Assembly (NCBI GenBank): GCA_963766725.1
Contig: CAVYBK010000015.1
Location: 62,001-126,000 of the forward strand
DNA: 64,000 nt
Source of the DNA: DATEOR01 sp963766725
GTDB lineage: Bacteria > Actinomycetota > Thermoleophilia > Gaiellales > Gaiellaceae
Direction: 5' to 3'
Shown here: piece by piece, positions 1 to 8,257 of the stretch
Position numbering within the stretch: position 1 is the stretch's first letter
Layout of the letters: each line of letters opens with the position of its first letter
Position numbers and translations under genes: made by a program
The notes under the pieces: generated by a model
What the model was told of the DNA's origin: nothing
What the model saw: the letters and a program-made list of their open reading frames with translations, nothing else
Database searches by the model: none

Positions 1-425
1 AGGTTGGGCCCGAAGTTGGCCGCCCACGGATACGTGGTCGAGCAGAAGTTCGCCATCAGGGCCTCGGACGACGAGGTGCCCGGCAGCGCCTGGCCCGCGC
101 TGTCGAGGAAGTCGCCGGGCGAGAACGGGATGATCCCGGTGCTGAAGCAGCCGTAGATCCACCAGCCGAAGTAGTAGAACGTCGGTGTCACGACGGCGAT
201 CGTGAGGATGTTCTTCATCGCCGTCGCCATCACGTTCTTGCGGCGACCGGCGCCGGCTTCGTACGACATGAAGCCGACGTGGATCAGCCACATGATGCAG
301 ACGGTGAAGTAGTAGAACTGCTCGGAGAGGATCTGGCTGTCGAGCGTGAGCTTGTCCGCCACTTCCTGCGTGGTGGGCGCCTGCGCGAGCAGCGCGGACA
401 TACCGCTCAACATCGAAACGACCAT
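1..425 (-). CDS. amt: Ammonium transporter (Amt/MEP/Rh family), N-terminal part
   Basis: This is an inner-membrane ammonium channel that feeds nitrogen assimilation. The gene runs off the left edge of the window, so only about 141 N-terminal residues are visible. They show a first membrane segment around residues 38-58 and a second at about 75-94 (ILTIAVVTPTFYYFGWW). Between them is the family hallmark YEAG followed by RRKNVMATAMKNI, where the paired K-N positions are typical of Amt proteins. The ATG at 425 is chosen because GGAGAA lies 7 bases upstream. No GlnK gene is visible, but its usual place would be outside the window. Family assignment is firm; the substrate is taken from the family. 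Confidence 0.88.
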   Translation of the reverse strand, partial: MVVSMLSGMSALLAQAPTTQEVADKLTLDSQILSEQFYYFTVCIMWLIHVGFMSYEAGAGRRKNVMATAMKNILTIAVVTPTFYYFGWWIYGCFSTGIIPFSPGDFLDSAGQALPGTSSSEALMANFCSTTYPWAANFGPN

Positions 426-567
426 CGCGTCATTCTCCGATCGGCGTTGCGAACCGACGTTGCGTGGACTCGCGCGAGGCTAGAAAGCCCTATCTCGGCG
501 GGCAATGGCGACGAATGACACTTTGGCCGCGGACTCCTGTGCGGAGTTCACACAGCCCCAGCAGGCG

Positions 568-942
568 CTAGGTCCCGTCGACGACCTGGTCGATCCGGCC
601 GGTGGAGGCGTCCACGAGCACGACGGTCACCTCGGTCGGATGACCGGTGCGATCCTTGATCCAGAAGGACACCGCCCAGAAGGCGCGCGGCGGAATCCCC
701 CTCCGGACGAAACGGATGTTGTGGCCCTCCGGCGTGAAGTCGACCTGCGGGCGCGCGATCTCGACCGCGCGCTCTTGGCTCACGTTCTGCCCGCCGCGAC
801 CGGGAAAGCGCGTCAGGACAAGCCCGATGGCGATCAGGGCGACCATGAACGCGACTCGCGTCCAGGTGACCTGGCGGAGCCGCTCGCCGAGGCTACGCGG
901 TTGCGCGCCGGCGTCGGTAGAAGACCCAGAAACGGAGGGCAA
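568..942 (-). CDS. Membrane-anchored PepSY-like protein, 124 aa
   Basis: Function is unknown. There is one membrane segment (about residues 27-46, FMVALIAIGLVLTRF). It is followed by an outward-facing domain in which ERAVEIARPQV is followed by FWAVSFW, EVTVVLVDASTG and RIDQVVDGT. That pattern (helix, strand, then a strand ending in D-x-x-T-G) resembles PepSY domains, which often act as small extracytoplasmic inhibitors or sensors. The gene overlaps the end of the upstream membrane-protein gene by 50 bases, so the two are probably translated together. The PepSY assignment is from pattern only and is tentative. Confidence 0.62.
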   Translation of the reverse strand: MPSVSGSSTDAGAQPRSLGERLRQVTWTRVAFMVALIAIGLVLTRFPGRGGQNVSQERAVEIARPQVDFTPEGHNIRFVRRGIPPRAFWAVSFWIKDRTGHPTEVTVVLVDASTGRIDQVVDGT

Positions 943-1174
943 GGTATCCCGGGAAATGGAAGAGGACGGTGAGCTGGATCCACCAGAGCTTGTGCCGCCG
1001 GTCCATCTGCTGCTCCCGCACCTCGATCCAGGTGAGGTAGATCGCGAGCGCCCACGTGAGGAGCAGGACGTAGGGATACATCCCGAGCAGCCAGAAGAGC
1101 AGCACGCCGTGGAGTGTGTCCCAGGATCGCTGGTCCTGCAACCCCGGGGTGACGAGGTCGGGCCCAGAAGTCAC
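893..1174 (-). CDS. Small membrane protein with two to three hydrophobic segments, 93 aa
   Basis: I do not recognise the family. Hydrophobic stretches lie at about residues 24-47 (VLLFWLLGMYPYVLLLTWAL) and 65-82. A charged loop between them contains EVREQQMDRRHK, and the tail is very basic (FYRRRRATA), consistent with a positive-inside membrane protein. The predicted start is GTG at 1174. It lies only 11 bases from the divergent antiporter start, so one of the two starts may really be further in. The 3' end overlaps the PepSY-like gene. Confidence 0.55.
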   Translation of the reverse strand: MTSGPDLVTPGLQDQRSWDTLHGVLLFWLLGMYPYVLLLTWALAIYLTWIEVREQQMDRRHKLWWIQLTVLFHFPGYLALRFWVFYRRRRATA

Positions 1175-1185
1175 AATCGAGCCAC

Positions 1186-2463
1186 GTGACGACGAAGGAC
1201 GTCATCCTCACGATCACGTTGATGCTCGCGGCCGGGCTCGGAGCCGAGCTCCTCGCGGAGTTGCTGCGCGTCCCGCCGATGCTGCTCCTGCTCGGAGCGG
1301 GAGCGCTGCTCGGGCCCTCGGTCGCGGGCGCGATCGACATCCCGCTCGACTCCATGGGCGCGCGAGCTCATCCTCACGCTCGGCGTCTCCTTCATCCTCT
1401 TCCACGGAGGGCTGCAGCTCTCGCTCACCATCCTGAGCAAGGTTGCGATCGGGCTGCTCATGCTCGTCATACCGGGGGTCGTGCTCACCGCGCTCTTGAC
1501 GGGCGGCGTGGCGGCCGCCGTCTTCGGCGTGCCGCTCACGACCGGCCTCCTCATCGGCGCCGCGCTCTCGCCCACGGATCCGGCCATCCTCATCCCGCTG
1601 TTCGAGCGGATGCGCCTGCGCGCCAAGGTGTCGCAGACGATCATCGCCGAGTCGGCGCTGAACGACCCGACCGGCGCCGTCCTCGCCCTCGCCTTCGCGG
1701 GAGTCGTCCTCAGCGGGAGCGCCTCTCTGACGACGCCGATGACGGACTTCCTCGTCGACCTGGCGCTCTCGACCGCGCTCGGAATCGTGTTCGGGATCGT
1801 CCTTTCAGCCGTCGTCTCGAGCCGGCGTACCGGCATCTGGCGCGAGTCGGCGGCGATCGTGGTCATCGCCGTCGTCGCGGGCAGCTTCTTCTCGATCGAC
1901 TCCGCGGGAGGAAGCGGCTATCTCGGCGCGTTCCTCGCCGGGCTCATCCTCGGGAACATGCCGCTCCTGGGACTCGGCATGCACAGCCATCACGAGGACG
2001 AGATGCGCGCGTTCGTCTCGACGGTGTCGCACTCGATGGTGATGCTCGTCTTCATCACGCTCGGGGCGAACCTGCCCTGGCGGCGATGGCCGACCATTTC
2101 TGGCCGGCTCTCGCAGTCCTCGCGACGCTCATCTTCGTCGCACGGCCGCTCGTCGTCCTCGCGTGCCTGCTCGTCGACCGGCGCGGCTCGTGGACGCGGG
2201 AGGAGCTCGTCTTCCTCGCCTGGACCCGCGAGACGGGGGTTGTTCCGGCCGCGCTTGCTGGGATCATTGTCAGCATGCACGTGCCCGACTCCGACCTGGT
2301 CGTCACGTCGGTCGCACTCGCGATCATCGTGACGCTCGGACTTCAGTCGACGACGAAGCGCTGGCTCGCCCGCAGGCTGGGGCTGCTCGAAGGCGACGTG
2401 AAGCCGCCTCCGACGGCGCCGATCCCCGCTCCCGCGAGCGTCAGCCCAACCCCCGGCTCATGA
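1186..2463 (+). CDS. Na+(K+)/H+ antiporter, CPA1/NhaP type (two compensating frameshifts)
   Basis: A polytopic inner-membrane protein expected to exchange Na+ or K+ for protons. The recognisable protein runs through three frames. Residues 1-57 (to DIPLDSMG) are in the first frame. The central part is in the second frame, near 1360-2080, and includes LSPTDPAILIPLFERMR and the ESALNDPTGAVLAL motif; these contain the two acidic CPA1 ion-binding motifs. The C-terminal part returns to the first frame (ADHFWPALAVLATLIFVARP, then TRETGVVPAALAGI). The two shifts cancel each other and the motifs on both sides are intact, which points to sequence errors. The stop overlaps the next start (ATGA). Confidence 0.85.
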   Translation: MTTKDVILTITLMLAAGLGAELLAELLRVPPMLLLLGAGALLGPSVAGAIDIPLDSMGARAHPHARRLLHPLPRRAAALAHHPEQGCDRAAHARHTGGRAHRALDGRRGGRRLRRAAHDRPPHRRRALAHGSGHPHPAVRADAPARQGVADDHRRVGAERPDRRRPRPRLRGSRPQRERLSDDADDGLPRRPGALDRARNRVRDRPFSRRLEPAYRHLARVGGDRGHRRRRGQLLLDRLRGRKRLSRRVPRRAHPREHAAPGTRHAQPSRGRDARVRLDGVALDGDARLHHARGEPALAAMADHFWPALAVLATLIFVARPLVVLACLLVDRRGSWTREELVFLAWTRETGVVPAALAGIIVSMHVPDSDLVVTSVALAIIVTLGLQSTTKRWLARRLGLLEGDVKPPPTAPIPAPASVSPTPGS

Positions 2464-3126
2464 CCATTCGCGCCAAGCTCGTGACCGCGATCGTCGTCGC
2501 CGTGGCCGGCCTGGCCCTCACGGCCGGAGTCGGGATCTGGGGCATGAACAGCCTCGGAGACAAGTTCGACGACGTACGTGAGGCCGGCCAGGCACAGGCG
2601 CTCGCGCTCGAGCTCAAGTACGACATCACGGACTTCAACGGCTGGCAGACGGCCTACGGCTACGACAACGGCGCGAGCCGGCCCATCTTCCTGCGCTCGG
2701 TCATGCGCTTCCGGGAGGACCTCGCCACGGCGAAGGACGAGCTCACGAGCCCGGCCGAGCAGAAGCTTCTCGGAGACATCGAGCAGGCCTTCAACGCGTT
2801 CATGGCTCTCGACGTCGTCGCCTACCGGGCGCTGCAGAACGGCAACGCCGACGAGGTCAAGCGCCTCTTCCTGGGGCCCGAGATCAGAAACTTCCAGCAG
2901 GCGGCGGATGGGGCGGACGAGCTCGCGACCCTCGAGGCCGCTCGCGCGGCGGAGACGGAGAAGGCGTTCGAGGACGCCCAGACCGACGCGCTCCGGCTCC
3001 TCATCCTGGCGAGCATCATCGCGGCCGTGCTGGTCGCACTGCTCCTCATCACGGCGTGGGACCTCGCCCGGGCCGCCGAGCGAACGCTTGGCTTCCTCAC
3101 CGCCGCCCGACGAGCCGGCCGTCTAG
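2460..3126 (+). CDS. Four-helix-bundle sensor-like membrane protein without an output domain
   Basis: The protein has the front half of a methyl-accepting chemotaxis receptor. A membrane helix at about residues 8-28 is followed by some 140 mostly helical periplasmic residues rich in Glu/Ala, then a second membrane helix at about 178-198 (LLILASIIAAVLVALLLI). Only a short cytoplasmic tail remains, with no HAMP or signalling hairpin. The ATG overlaps the antiporter stop (ATGA). The opening frame continues past 3126 antisense to the next gene. A one-base shift near 3090 instead gives the tail PPPDEPAV and a TAG at 3124-3126, which I think is the real end. It could act as a sensor or modulator for the antiporter; that is inference. 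Confidence 0.6.
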
Positions 3127-4442
3127 CTCCAGGGATACGGAGAGTGGGAGACCGGGTGCAGGTCTCCGGTGGCGAAGCGCTCGAAGCGGAAGGGATAGAG
3201 CAGGCTCGAGTGCTCGCCGACGACCACCTTCGCGACCTCGCGCCCGACTCCGATCATCTTGTAGCCGTGGTTCGAGTCGAGGATGGTGTAGACGTTCGGC
3301 TTCATGTAGTCGAAGACCGGGAAGTTGTCCGCGGTGAAGGCTCCGACGCCTCCTGAGCGCGCCTGCTTGTAGAGCGGGCGACAGCCTTCGAAGCGGCTCA
3401 TGGAGTGCGAAAGGGCCGCGCACCACATGTCCGCAAAGCTGGGGTCGACGTCGGTCGTGGACGGATACGGGTCGAGCTCGACATCGCCCTCGACCACGAG
3501 CGGTGCGGCACCGCCCTGGACGCCGTGACGATCGCGCTTGAAGTAGATCCCCCAGAGCTCGTCGCTGATGAGCTGGCCGTCGTCGGCCACGAGCGGCGCG
3601 TCCGTGTCCAGGTGGATGACCGGCGGCGCGCTCCCGTCGGCGGTCGCGAACATGAGCGGGTCGACGGTGATCTCGCCCTCCTGCAGGTTCCAGTACGTCC
3701 ACATCGGCTGGTCCTTCACGACGTCGCCCGACGGCGTGCGGATGTCGATCTCCATCGGGAGGCCGAGCATGCGCCAGAAGCTCTTCGCCCACGGGCCCGG
3801 AGCGATGACGAGCTGCTCGCCGACCTCGATCCGGCCCTGGTCCGTCTCGACAGCCGTGACGGCGTCGTCCGGCCCCAGCTCGAGCCCGGTCACCTCGACG
3901 CCCGTGAGGATCTCGACGCCCTGGCCGCGGGCCTTCGCGGCGAGCCCGTCGACGGAGTCCTGGTTGAACGCGAAGCCGCCCTGGGACTCGTGCAGGCAGG
4001 CGGTGACGCCCTGCGCGCGCCAGTCGGGGAAGAGCTCCTTCATGTGCCGGTCGACCTCGGCCTCGCCGGTGATGAAGGTCGAGCGGTACCCGATCCGCTC
4101 CTGGCGCTCGAACGTCTCCGCGAGGTCCGGCTCCTGCACCGGCGGGCCGAGCGCGATGTAGCCGACCGCGTTGTACGCGTAGGCGTCCGGATCGGACTCC
4201 CAGACCTCGGCGCAGGCCTGCATGAGCTCGCTCATCGCCGGCTGGAAGTAGTTGTTGCGGACGACCCCGCAGGCGATTCCGGAGGCTCCGGCGCCCGGCC
4301 GCGACTTCTCGAGGACGACGACGTCCGCCCCTGAGCCGAGACCGCGCGCGGAGAGCTCCTTCGCCAGGTGGTAGGCGGTGGAGAGGCCGTGGATGCCGGC
4401 GCCGACGACGACGTAGGGAGAGGACTTCGGGAGCGTTGCCAT
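3123..4442 (-). CDS. FAD-dependent amine oxidoreductase (DAO family, sarcosine oxidase beta-like)
   Basis: A 439-residue DAO-fold flavoenzyme, probably oxidising the N-methyl or alpha carbon of a secondary or tertiary amine such as sarcosine, dimethylglycine or N-methylglutamate. The N terminus has the FAD-binding YVVVGAGIHGLSTAYHL, followed by VVVLEKSRPGAGASG and VRNNYFQP. The C-terminal part has the family's second FAD contact, DSNHGYKMIGVGREVA. The ATG at 4442 is fixed by AGGAGG six bases upstream. It is divergent from the IclR gene, and a GcvT-like folate enzyme lies downstream of that regulator; DAO plus GcvT is the usual pairing for demethylases that pass the methyl group to tetrahydrofolate. 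The exact substrate is unknown. Confidence 0.85.
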   Translation of the reverse strand: MATLPKSSPYVVVGAGIHGLSTAYHLAKELSARGLGSGADVVVLEKSRPGAGASGIACGVVRNNYFQPAMSELMQACAEVWESDPDAYAYNAVGYIALGPPVQEPDLAETFERQERIGYRSTFITGEAEVDRHMKELFPDWRAQGVTACLHESQGGFAFNQDSVDGLAAKARGQGVEILTGVEVTGLELGPDDAVTAVETDQGRIEVGEQLVIAPGPWAKSFWRMLGLPMEIDIRTPSGDVVKDQPMWTYWNLQEGEITVDPLMFATADGSAPPVIHLDTDAPLVADDGQLISDELWGIYFKRDRHGVQGGAAPLVVEGDVELDPYPSTTDVDPSFADMWCAALSHSMSRFEGCRPLYKQARSGGVGAFTADNFPVFDYMKPNVYTILDSNHGYKMIGVGREVAKVVVGEHSSLLYPFRFERFATGDLHPVSHSPYPWS

Positions 4443-4445
4443 GAA

Positions 4446-4460
4446 TTGCCTCCTGGGCAA
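4446..4460. promoter_or_regulatory. Candidate operator: perfect inverted repeat in the DAO/IclR divergent region
   Basis: TTGCC-TCCTG-GGCAA is a perfect 5-5-5 inverted repeat in the 48-bp gap between the divergent FAD oxidase and IclR genes. It covers the AGGAGG ribosome site of the oxidase gene. IclR proteins commonly bind palindromes in the divergent region beside their own gene, so this is a natural candidate site. Binding is not shown by the sequence. Confidence 0.4.
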
Positions 4461-4490
4461 TAGTGTGCCAGAATCTGATCGAAACGTAGC

Positions 4491-5276
4491 ATGGCCCGGA
4501 CCGGAAAACCAGCCCAGCGCACCGTCGCCGCCGTCGAGCGCGCGATGGTCGTGCTCGACGCCTTCCTCGAGACCCCCGAGCTCGGCACGAACGAGATCGC
4601 GCGGCGAACCGGGATCGGCGCGAGCACCGTCTCGCGGATTCTGGCCACGCTCGCGAACGGTGGGTTCGTCGCCTACAACGACGAGACGGGCCGCTACCGC
4701 CTGGGCAGCCGCCTCATGGTCTACGGCAACCTCGTCCACGCGAGGCTGGACACGAGGCAGGCGCTCCGTCCCCTGCTCGAGATCCTCGCCCGGCGGACCG
4801 GAGAGACCACGACGCTCTCGGCGCCGTCCAGTCCCGACGCGATCACGATCGACTTCGTCCAGGCCCCCGGCTCGGTCGTGAGCGTCGCAGAGCTCGGCCG
4901 GCCGAGCGTCGCGCACGCGACGGCGGCCGGAAAGGTCGGGCTCGCGTTCGGCACCGCCGAGCTGCCTCCCGCCCGGCTCGTCCGCTTCACCGACCGCACC
5001 GTCACCGCCCGTCCGCGTCTCGAGGCCGAGCTCGACGAGGTGCGGCGCCAGGGCTTCGCGACCGCGGAGGGCGAGCGTGAGCCCGATCTGAACGCGATTG
5101 CGGCTCCGGTATTCGGCCCCGACGGCAGCCTTGCGGCCATCGTCGGCGTGCAGGGGCCGGCTTCACGCTTCGACTCCGCGGCGATTACCGAGGCGACGCG
5201 CATGCTCACGGCGATTTCCCTGGCCATGTCGCACGCTTTAGGCTTCGACCCCGAACTCACCAAGGAGAGCGAATGA
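4491..5276 (+). CDS. IclR-family transcriptional regulator
   Basis: A 261-residue regulator with the typical IclR layout. The N-terminal winged helix-turn-helix spans about residues 12-75 (AVERAMVVLDAFLE, then IARRTGIGASTVSRILATL). A C-terminal effector-binding GAF-like domain covers about 85-250, with VAHATAAGKVGLAF and DLNAIAAPVFGPDG. The stop overlaps the next start (GAATGAG), so it is translationally coupled to the GcvT-like gene and divergent from the FAD oxidase. The context suggests it controls this small amine-demethylation island in response to the substrate or a breakdown product. The effector is unknown. Confidence 0.93.
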   Translation: MARTGKPAQRTVAAVERAMVVLDAFLETPELGTNEIARRTGIGASTVSRILATLANGGFVAYNDETGRYRLGSRLMVYGNLVHARLDTRQALRPLLEILARRTGETTTLSAPSSPDAITIDFVQAPGSVVSVAELGRPSVAHATAAGKVGLAFGTAELPPARLVRFTDRTVTARPRLEAELDEVRRQGFATAEGEREPDLNAIAAPVFGPDGSLAAIVGVQGPASRFDSAAITEATRMLTAISLAMSHALGFDPELTKESE

Positions 5277-6380
5277 GCGACACAGGCATCGTCCGCACGG
5301 CCTTCGACGAGGTCCAGCAGAAGATGGGCGTCGAGCTGATGGACTGGGAAGGCTGGTACTGGCCCAACCACTTCGGGGACGCGGTGGCCGAGCACAACAC
5401 CGTGCGCGAGCACGTGGGCGTCTGGGACGAGTCGCCGCTCAGGAAGTGGGACTTCAACGGGCCGGACGCGCTGGCCGCGGCCGACCGCATCTTCACGAAC
5501 GACATGCTCGGGCTCGAGATCGGGCAGGTGCGCTACGCGCCCTTCTGCGACGAGAACGGCAACATGGTCGGCGACGGGACGGTCTTCAAGTTCACGGACA
5601 CGAGCTGCTGGGTCATCACCGCGCTCGACTCCGACTTCGACCACTTCCAGAACGTCGTGGACGGGATGCAGGTCGAGATCGAGCCGATCACCGAGAAGCT
5701 CCCCCACCTCCAGATCCAGGGGCCCAAGTCGCGCGAGCTCCTCGCCGACCTCACGGACGAGTCCGTCGAGGATCTCGGCTACTTCCGCTTCTTCCCGCAC
5801 CAGGTCCACGTCGGGCGCGTCCCGGTCTGGGTCTCGCGCACCGGCTACTCGGGCGAGCTCGGCTACGAGGTCTTCACGGACCCGGACTACGCCGAGGAGC
5901 TCTGGGAGGCGGTCACGGGTGCAGGCGCGAAGCCGTACGGCCTCGCCGCGGTCGAGACGCTGCGCATCGAGTCAGGGCTGATCTTCATCGGCTACGACTA
6001 CTTCCAGCACGAGACGAACCCGTACGACATGTCGCTGGACAAGGTCATCCGCCTCGACACGGGCGACTTCGAGGGGAAGGCCGCGCTCGCCGAGACGGCG
6101 AAGAGCCCTCCGCGGCGGTTGGTCACGCTCGAGGTGCAGGGCGACGAGGCGCCGGAGTACGGCGCCGCCGTGACGAAGGACGGCGAGCCCGCCGGCACGC
6201 TGACGAGCCCGTGCGAGAGCCCGACGCTCGGCAAGGTGATCGGCATGGCCGTGCTCGAGACAGCGCAGGCCGAGAAGGGGAATCAGGTCGAGGTGGCGCT
6301 CTCGGACGGCGGAGTCGCGAACGCGACGGTTGCGGACTTCCCGATCTACGACCCCGAGAAGAAGCGGCCGAGGAGCCTAG
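5273..6380 (+). CDS. GcvT-like aminomethyltransferase family protein
   Basis: A folate-binding enzyme of the glycine-cleavage T-protein family, about 368 residues, likely transferring a one-carbon unit from a methylated amine to tetrahydrofolate. Visible family marks are EHNTVREHVGVWD, VRYAPFCDENGNMVGDG (the region usually reading Y-x-x-x-x-x-x-G-G-x-x-D-D), LQIQGPKSRELLA, SRTGYSGELGYEVF, and the C-terminal barrel with GKVIGMAVL. The start overlaps the IclR stop. The frame runs on past 6380, but that extension is only antisense to the TrkA-C gene. A single-base shift just after PIYDPEKKRPR reaches the TAG at 6378-6380, a natural convergent end. Its partner is probably the divergent FAD oxidase. 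Confidence 0.85.
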
Positions 6381-6871
6381 GGCCCTTCGACCAGGAGTCG
6401 GCGGAACTCGGGGTACTGCCCGAGCTTGCCGACGGTGACGAGCGTGTCGCCGTCGGCGATGACGTCGTCCGGCTGGGCGCCCGTGACCGGCTCGGGCTCG
6501 CGGAGGATGGCGATGATCGTGATCCCGGTGCGTGCGCGGAAGCCGCAGTCCGCGAGGGTTTTCCCGATCGCCGGGCTCCCGGACGGGACCGGGACCCACT
6601 CGATGGCGAGCTCGCCGAGCGCCATCTCGAGCTCCTCGACGATCTTCGGCCGCTCGTAGGCGCCGCCGAGGACCGCGCCGAGCTGACGCGACTCGTCGTC
6701 CTCGAGCTGGAGGACTGCCGTGGGCTCCTCGTCGCCCGCGTGACGGAAGACGTAGAGCTCGCGGGAGCCGTCGAGGTGCTGGATGACGGCCACGCGGCTG
6801 CCATGGTCGGTCGTGAACGTGAACTTCGTCCCGACTCCCGGCAGGCGCGTTTCTCTCAGCTCCTGGGCCAT
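6377..6871 (-). CDS. TrkA-C/RCK regulatory subunit of a cation/proton antiporter (KhtT-like)
   Basis: A soluble 164-residue protein. The N-terminal half (LPGVGTKFTFTTDHGSRVAV, then HLDGSRELYVFRHAG) matches the KhtT/YhaT-type regulatory domain. The C-terminal half, about residues 85-155, is an RCK_C/TrkA-C nucleotide- or ligand-binding domain (GKTLADCGFRARTGITIIAI, then DDVIADGDTLVTVG). It starts 10 bases after the antiporter stop, with AAAGGAC as ribosome site, so the two form an operon. The known role of the family is gating of the partner antiporter by nucleotides or pH. The ligand here is not known. Confidence 0.88.
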   Translation of the reverse strand: MAQELRETRLPGVGTKFTFTTDHGSRVAVIQHLDGSRELYVFRHAGDEEPTAVLQLEDDESRQLGAVLGGAYERPKIVEELEMALGELAIEWVPVPSGSPAIGKTLADCGFRARTGITIIAILREPEPVTGAQPDDVIADGDTLVTVGKLGQYPEFRRLLVEGP

Positions 6872-6881
6872 TAGCGTCCTT

Positions 6882-8051
6882 TCAGGCTAGTCGAGGCGGG
6901 AAGAGGCGGCGGCCGATTCGCTTCGACTCCTTCATGAGGATGACGCCGAGCGTGGCCGTCGCGAGGACGTAGAGGCCGGCGAAGGCGACGAAGTCGCTGC
7001 GGTCGCCGGACGAGATCGCGTCGTTGTCGGACGCGATCTGGGCCAGGATGATCGTGAACTCGCCGTGAGCGACGAGGGCGGCGCCGACGTTCAGACTCTG
7101 GCGCGGGCTGAACCCGCCGACGACGCCGGCTCCGTAACCCGAGGCAAGCTTGGCCAGGACGGTGAGCACGACGGCGAGAGCGACGAGCCAGCCGACGCTG
7201 TCGAGCGCGCCGACGTCGATCGAGAGCCCGAACACGAAGAAGAAGAGCGCCGCGAAGACGTCGCGGAAGGAGAGGAAGCGCTCCTCGATCTCCTCCCTGA
7301 TCGACGTTTCCGCGAGGACGACGCCCGCCATGAGCGCGCCGATCGCCTCCGAGAGGCCGAGCTCCTTGGCGATCGCGGCCATGCCGATGAGGAAGCCGAA
7401 CGTGACCAGGAGCATGAACTCGCCCGGCAGGCGGCCGAGCAGAGCATCGATGGGACGACGCGCGAATCGCGACGCCGCCACCGAGACCGTGACGAAGACG
7501 AGGGCCTTCGCGACGGCGACGAGGGTCGGGCTCACCCCTTCCCCGCCCGCGGCCGCGAAGCCGAGGACGCCCGCGATGACGATGTCCTCGAAGACGAGGA
7601 TGGCGAGGATGAGGTCGGTCTCGTCGTCGGCGAGGCGGCGGAAGTCGATCAGCCCCTTGACCGTCACCGCGCTCGACGAGACGTAGATCGCGGCCGCGAG
7701 GATGAGCGCCGGGAAGCCGAACCCGAACGCGATCACCCCGACGAGGAGGCCGACCGCCGCGTTCACGGTCAGGTCGATGGAGCCGCCGAGGCCTATGTGC
7801 CTTCCGCTCCGCAGCAGGCGGTCGACCGTGAACTCGAGGCCGAGGAAGAAGAGCAGGAAGATGATCCCGAGCTCCGCGACGAACGTCGTCACCTCGGATG
7901 GCTCGATCAGGCTCGTCACGTGCGGCTCGTGCGGTCCGAGCAGCAGTCCCGCGAGCAGGTAGGCGGGGATGGCCGAGAGGCCGAAGCGCCCCGCGATCAG
8001 GCCGAGCGCCGCCAGCAGGGCGATCGTCAGGGCGAGCTGCGAGAGCGTCAT
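6882..8051 (-). CDS. Cation (K+)/H+ antiporter, CPA2 family (KhtU/KefB-like)
   Basis: A 389-residue polytopic membrane protein with about 12 hydrophobic segments. The first helices read LALTIALLAALGLIAGRFG and PAYLLAGLLLGP. Then come ELGIIFLLFFLGLEF and the core region ASSSAVTVKGLID. These are typical of the KefB/KhtU branch; SSSAVTVK corresponds to the discontinuous transport helix. There is no fused TrkA-N domain. The regulator is the separate gene immediately downstream, which is the KhtTU arrangement. The likely role is K+ efflux or pH homeostasis. It is divergent from the DUF1272 gene. Confidence 0.9.
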   Translation of the reverse strand: MTLSQLALTIALLAALGLIAGRFGLSAIPAYLLAGLLLGPHEPHVTSLIEPSEVTTFVAELGIIFLLFFLGLEFTVDRLLRSGRHIGLGGSIDLTVNAAVGLLVGVIAFGFGFPALILAAAIYVSSSAVTVKGLIDFRRLADDETDLILAILVFEDIVIAGVLGFAAAGGEGVSPTLVAVAKALVFVTVSVAASRFARRPIDALLGRLPGEFMLLVTFGFLIGMAAIAKELGLSEAIGALMAGVVLAETSIREEIEERFLSFRDVFAALFFFVFGLSIDVGALDSVGWLVALAVVLTVLAKLASGYGAGVVGGFSPRQSLNVGAALVAHGEFTIILAQIASDNDAISSGDRSDFVAFAGLYVLATATLGVILMKESKRIGRRLFPPRLA

Positions 8052-8086
8052 GGCTCAGTCATCCTAAGAGGGCCTTGGCTCTGGAG

Positions 8087-8257
8087 ATGCGAACCGTGTG
8101 CGAGCGCTGCGGCGCCGGCCTCACCGCCGAGGGCGCCGCCGTCATCTGCAGCTACGAGTGCACGTTCTGCACGGACTGCGGCGCCGCGCTCGAGCACGTC
8201 TGCCCGAACTGCGGCGGCGAGCTCGTCCCCCGCCCGCGCCGCACCGACGCCTCCTAG
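8087..8257 (+). CDS. DUF1272 small zinc-ribbon protein, about 56 aa
   Basis: A short cysteine-rich protein with metal-binding pairs in order: CERCG, ICSYECTFCTDCG and CPNCGGELVPRPRR. This spacing and the ICSYECTFC core are characteristic of DUF1272, a family of unknown function. ATG at 8087 is taken as start. However, the purine-rich AAGAGGG at 8066-8072 is better spaced for the CTG at 8081 (giving Met-Glu-Met-Arg), and TTG at 8075 is also in frame. The stop overlaps by four bases with the end of the convergent antiporter gene. Regulation and partners are not evident. Confidence 0.85.
   Translation: MRTVCERCGAGLTAEGAAVICSYECTFCTDCGAALEHVCPNCGGELVPRPRRTDAS

Noticed and set aside
5446..6874. 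Long open frame continuing from the GcvT-like gene to 6874
   Set aside because: Past 6380 it is purely antisense to the well-supported TrkA-C gene and has low-complexity Arg/Asp/Glu composition. A one-base shift gives a natural stop.
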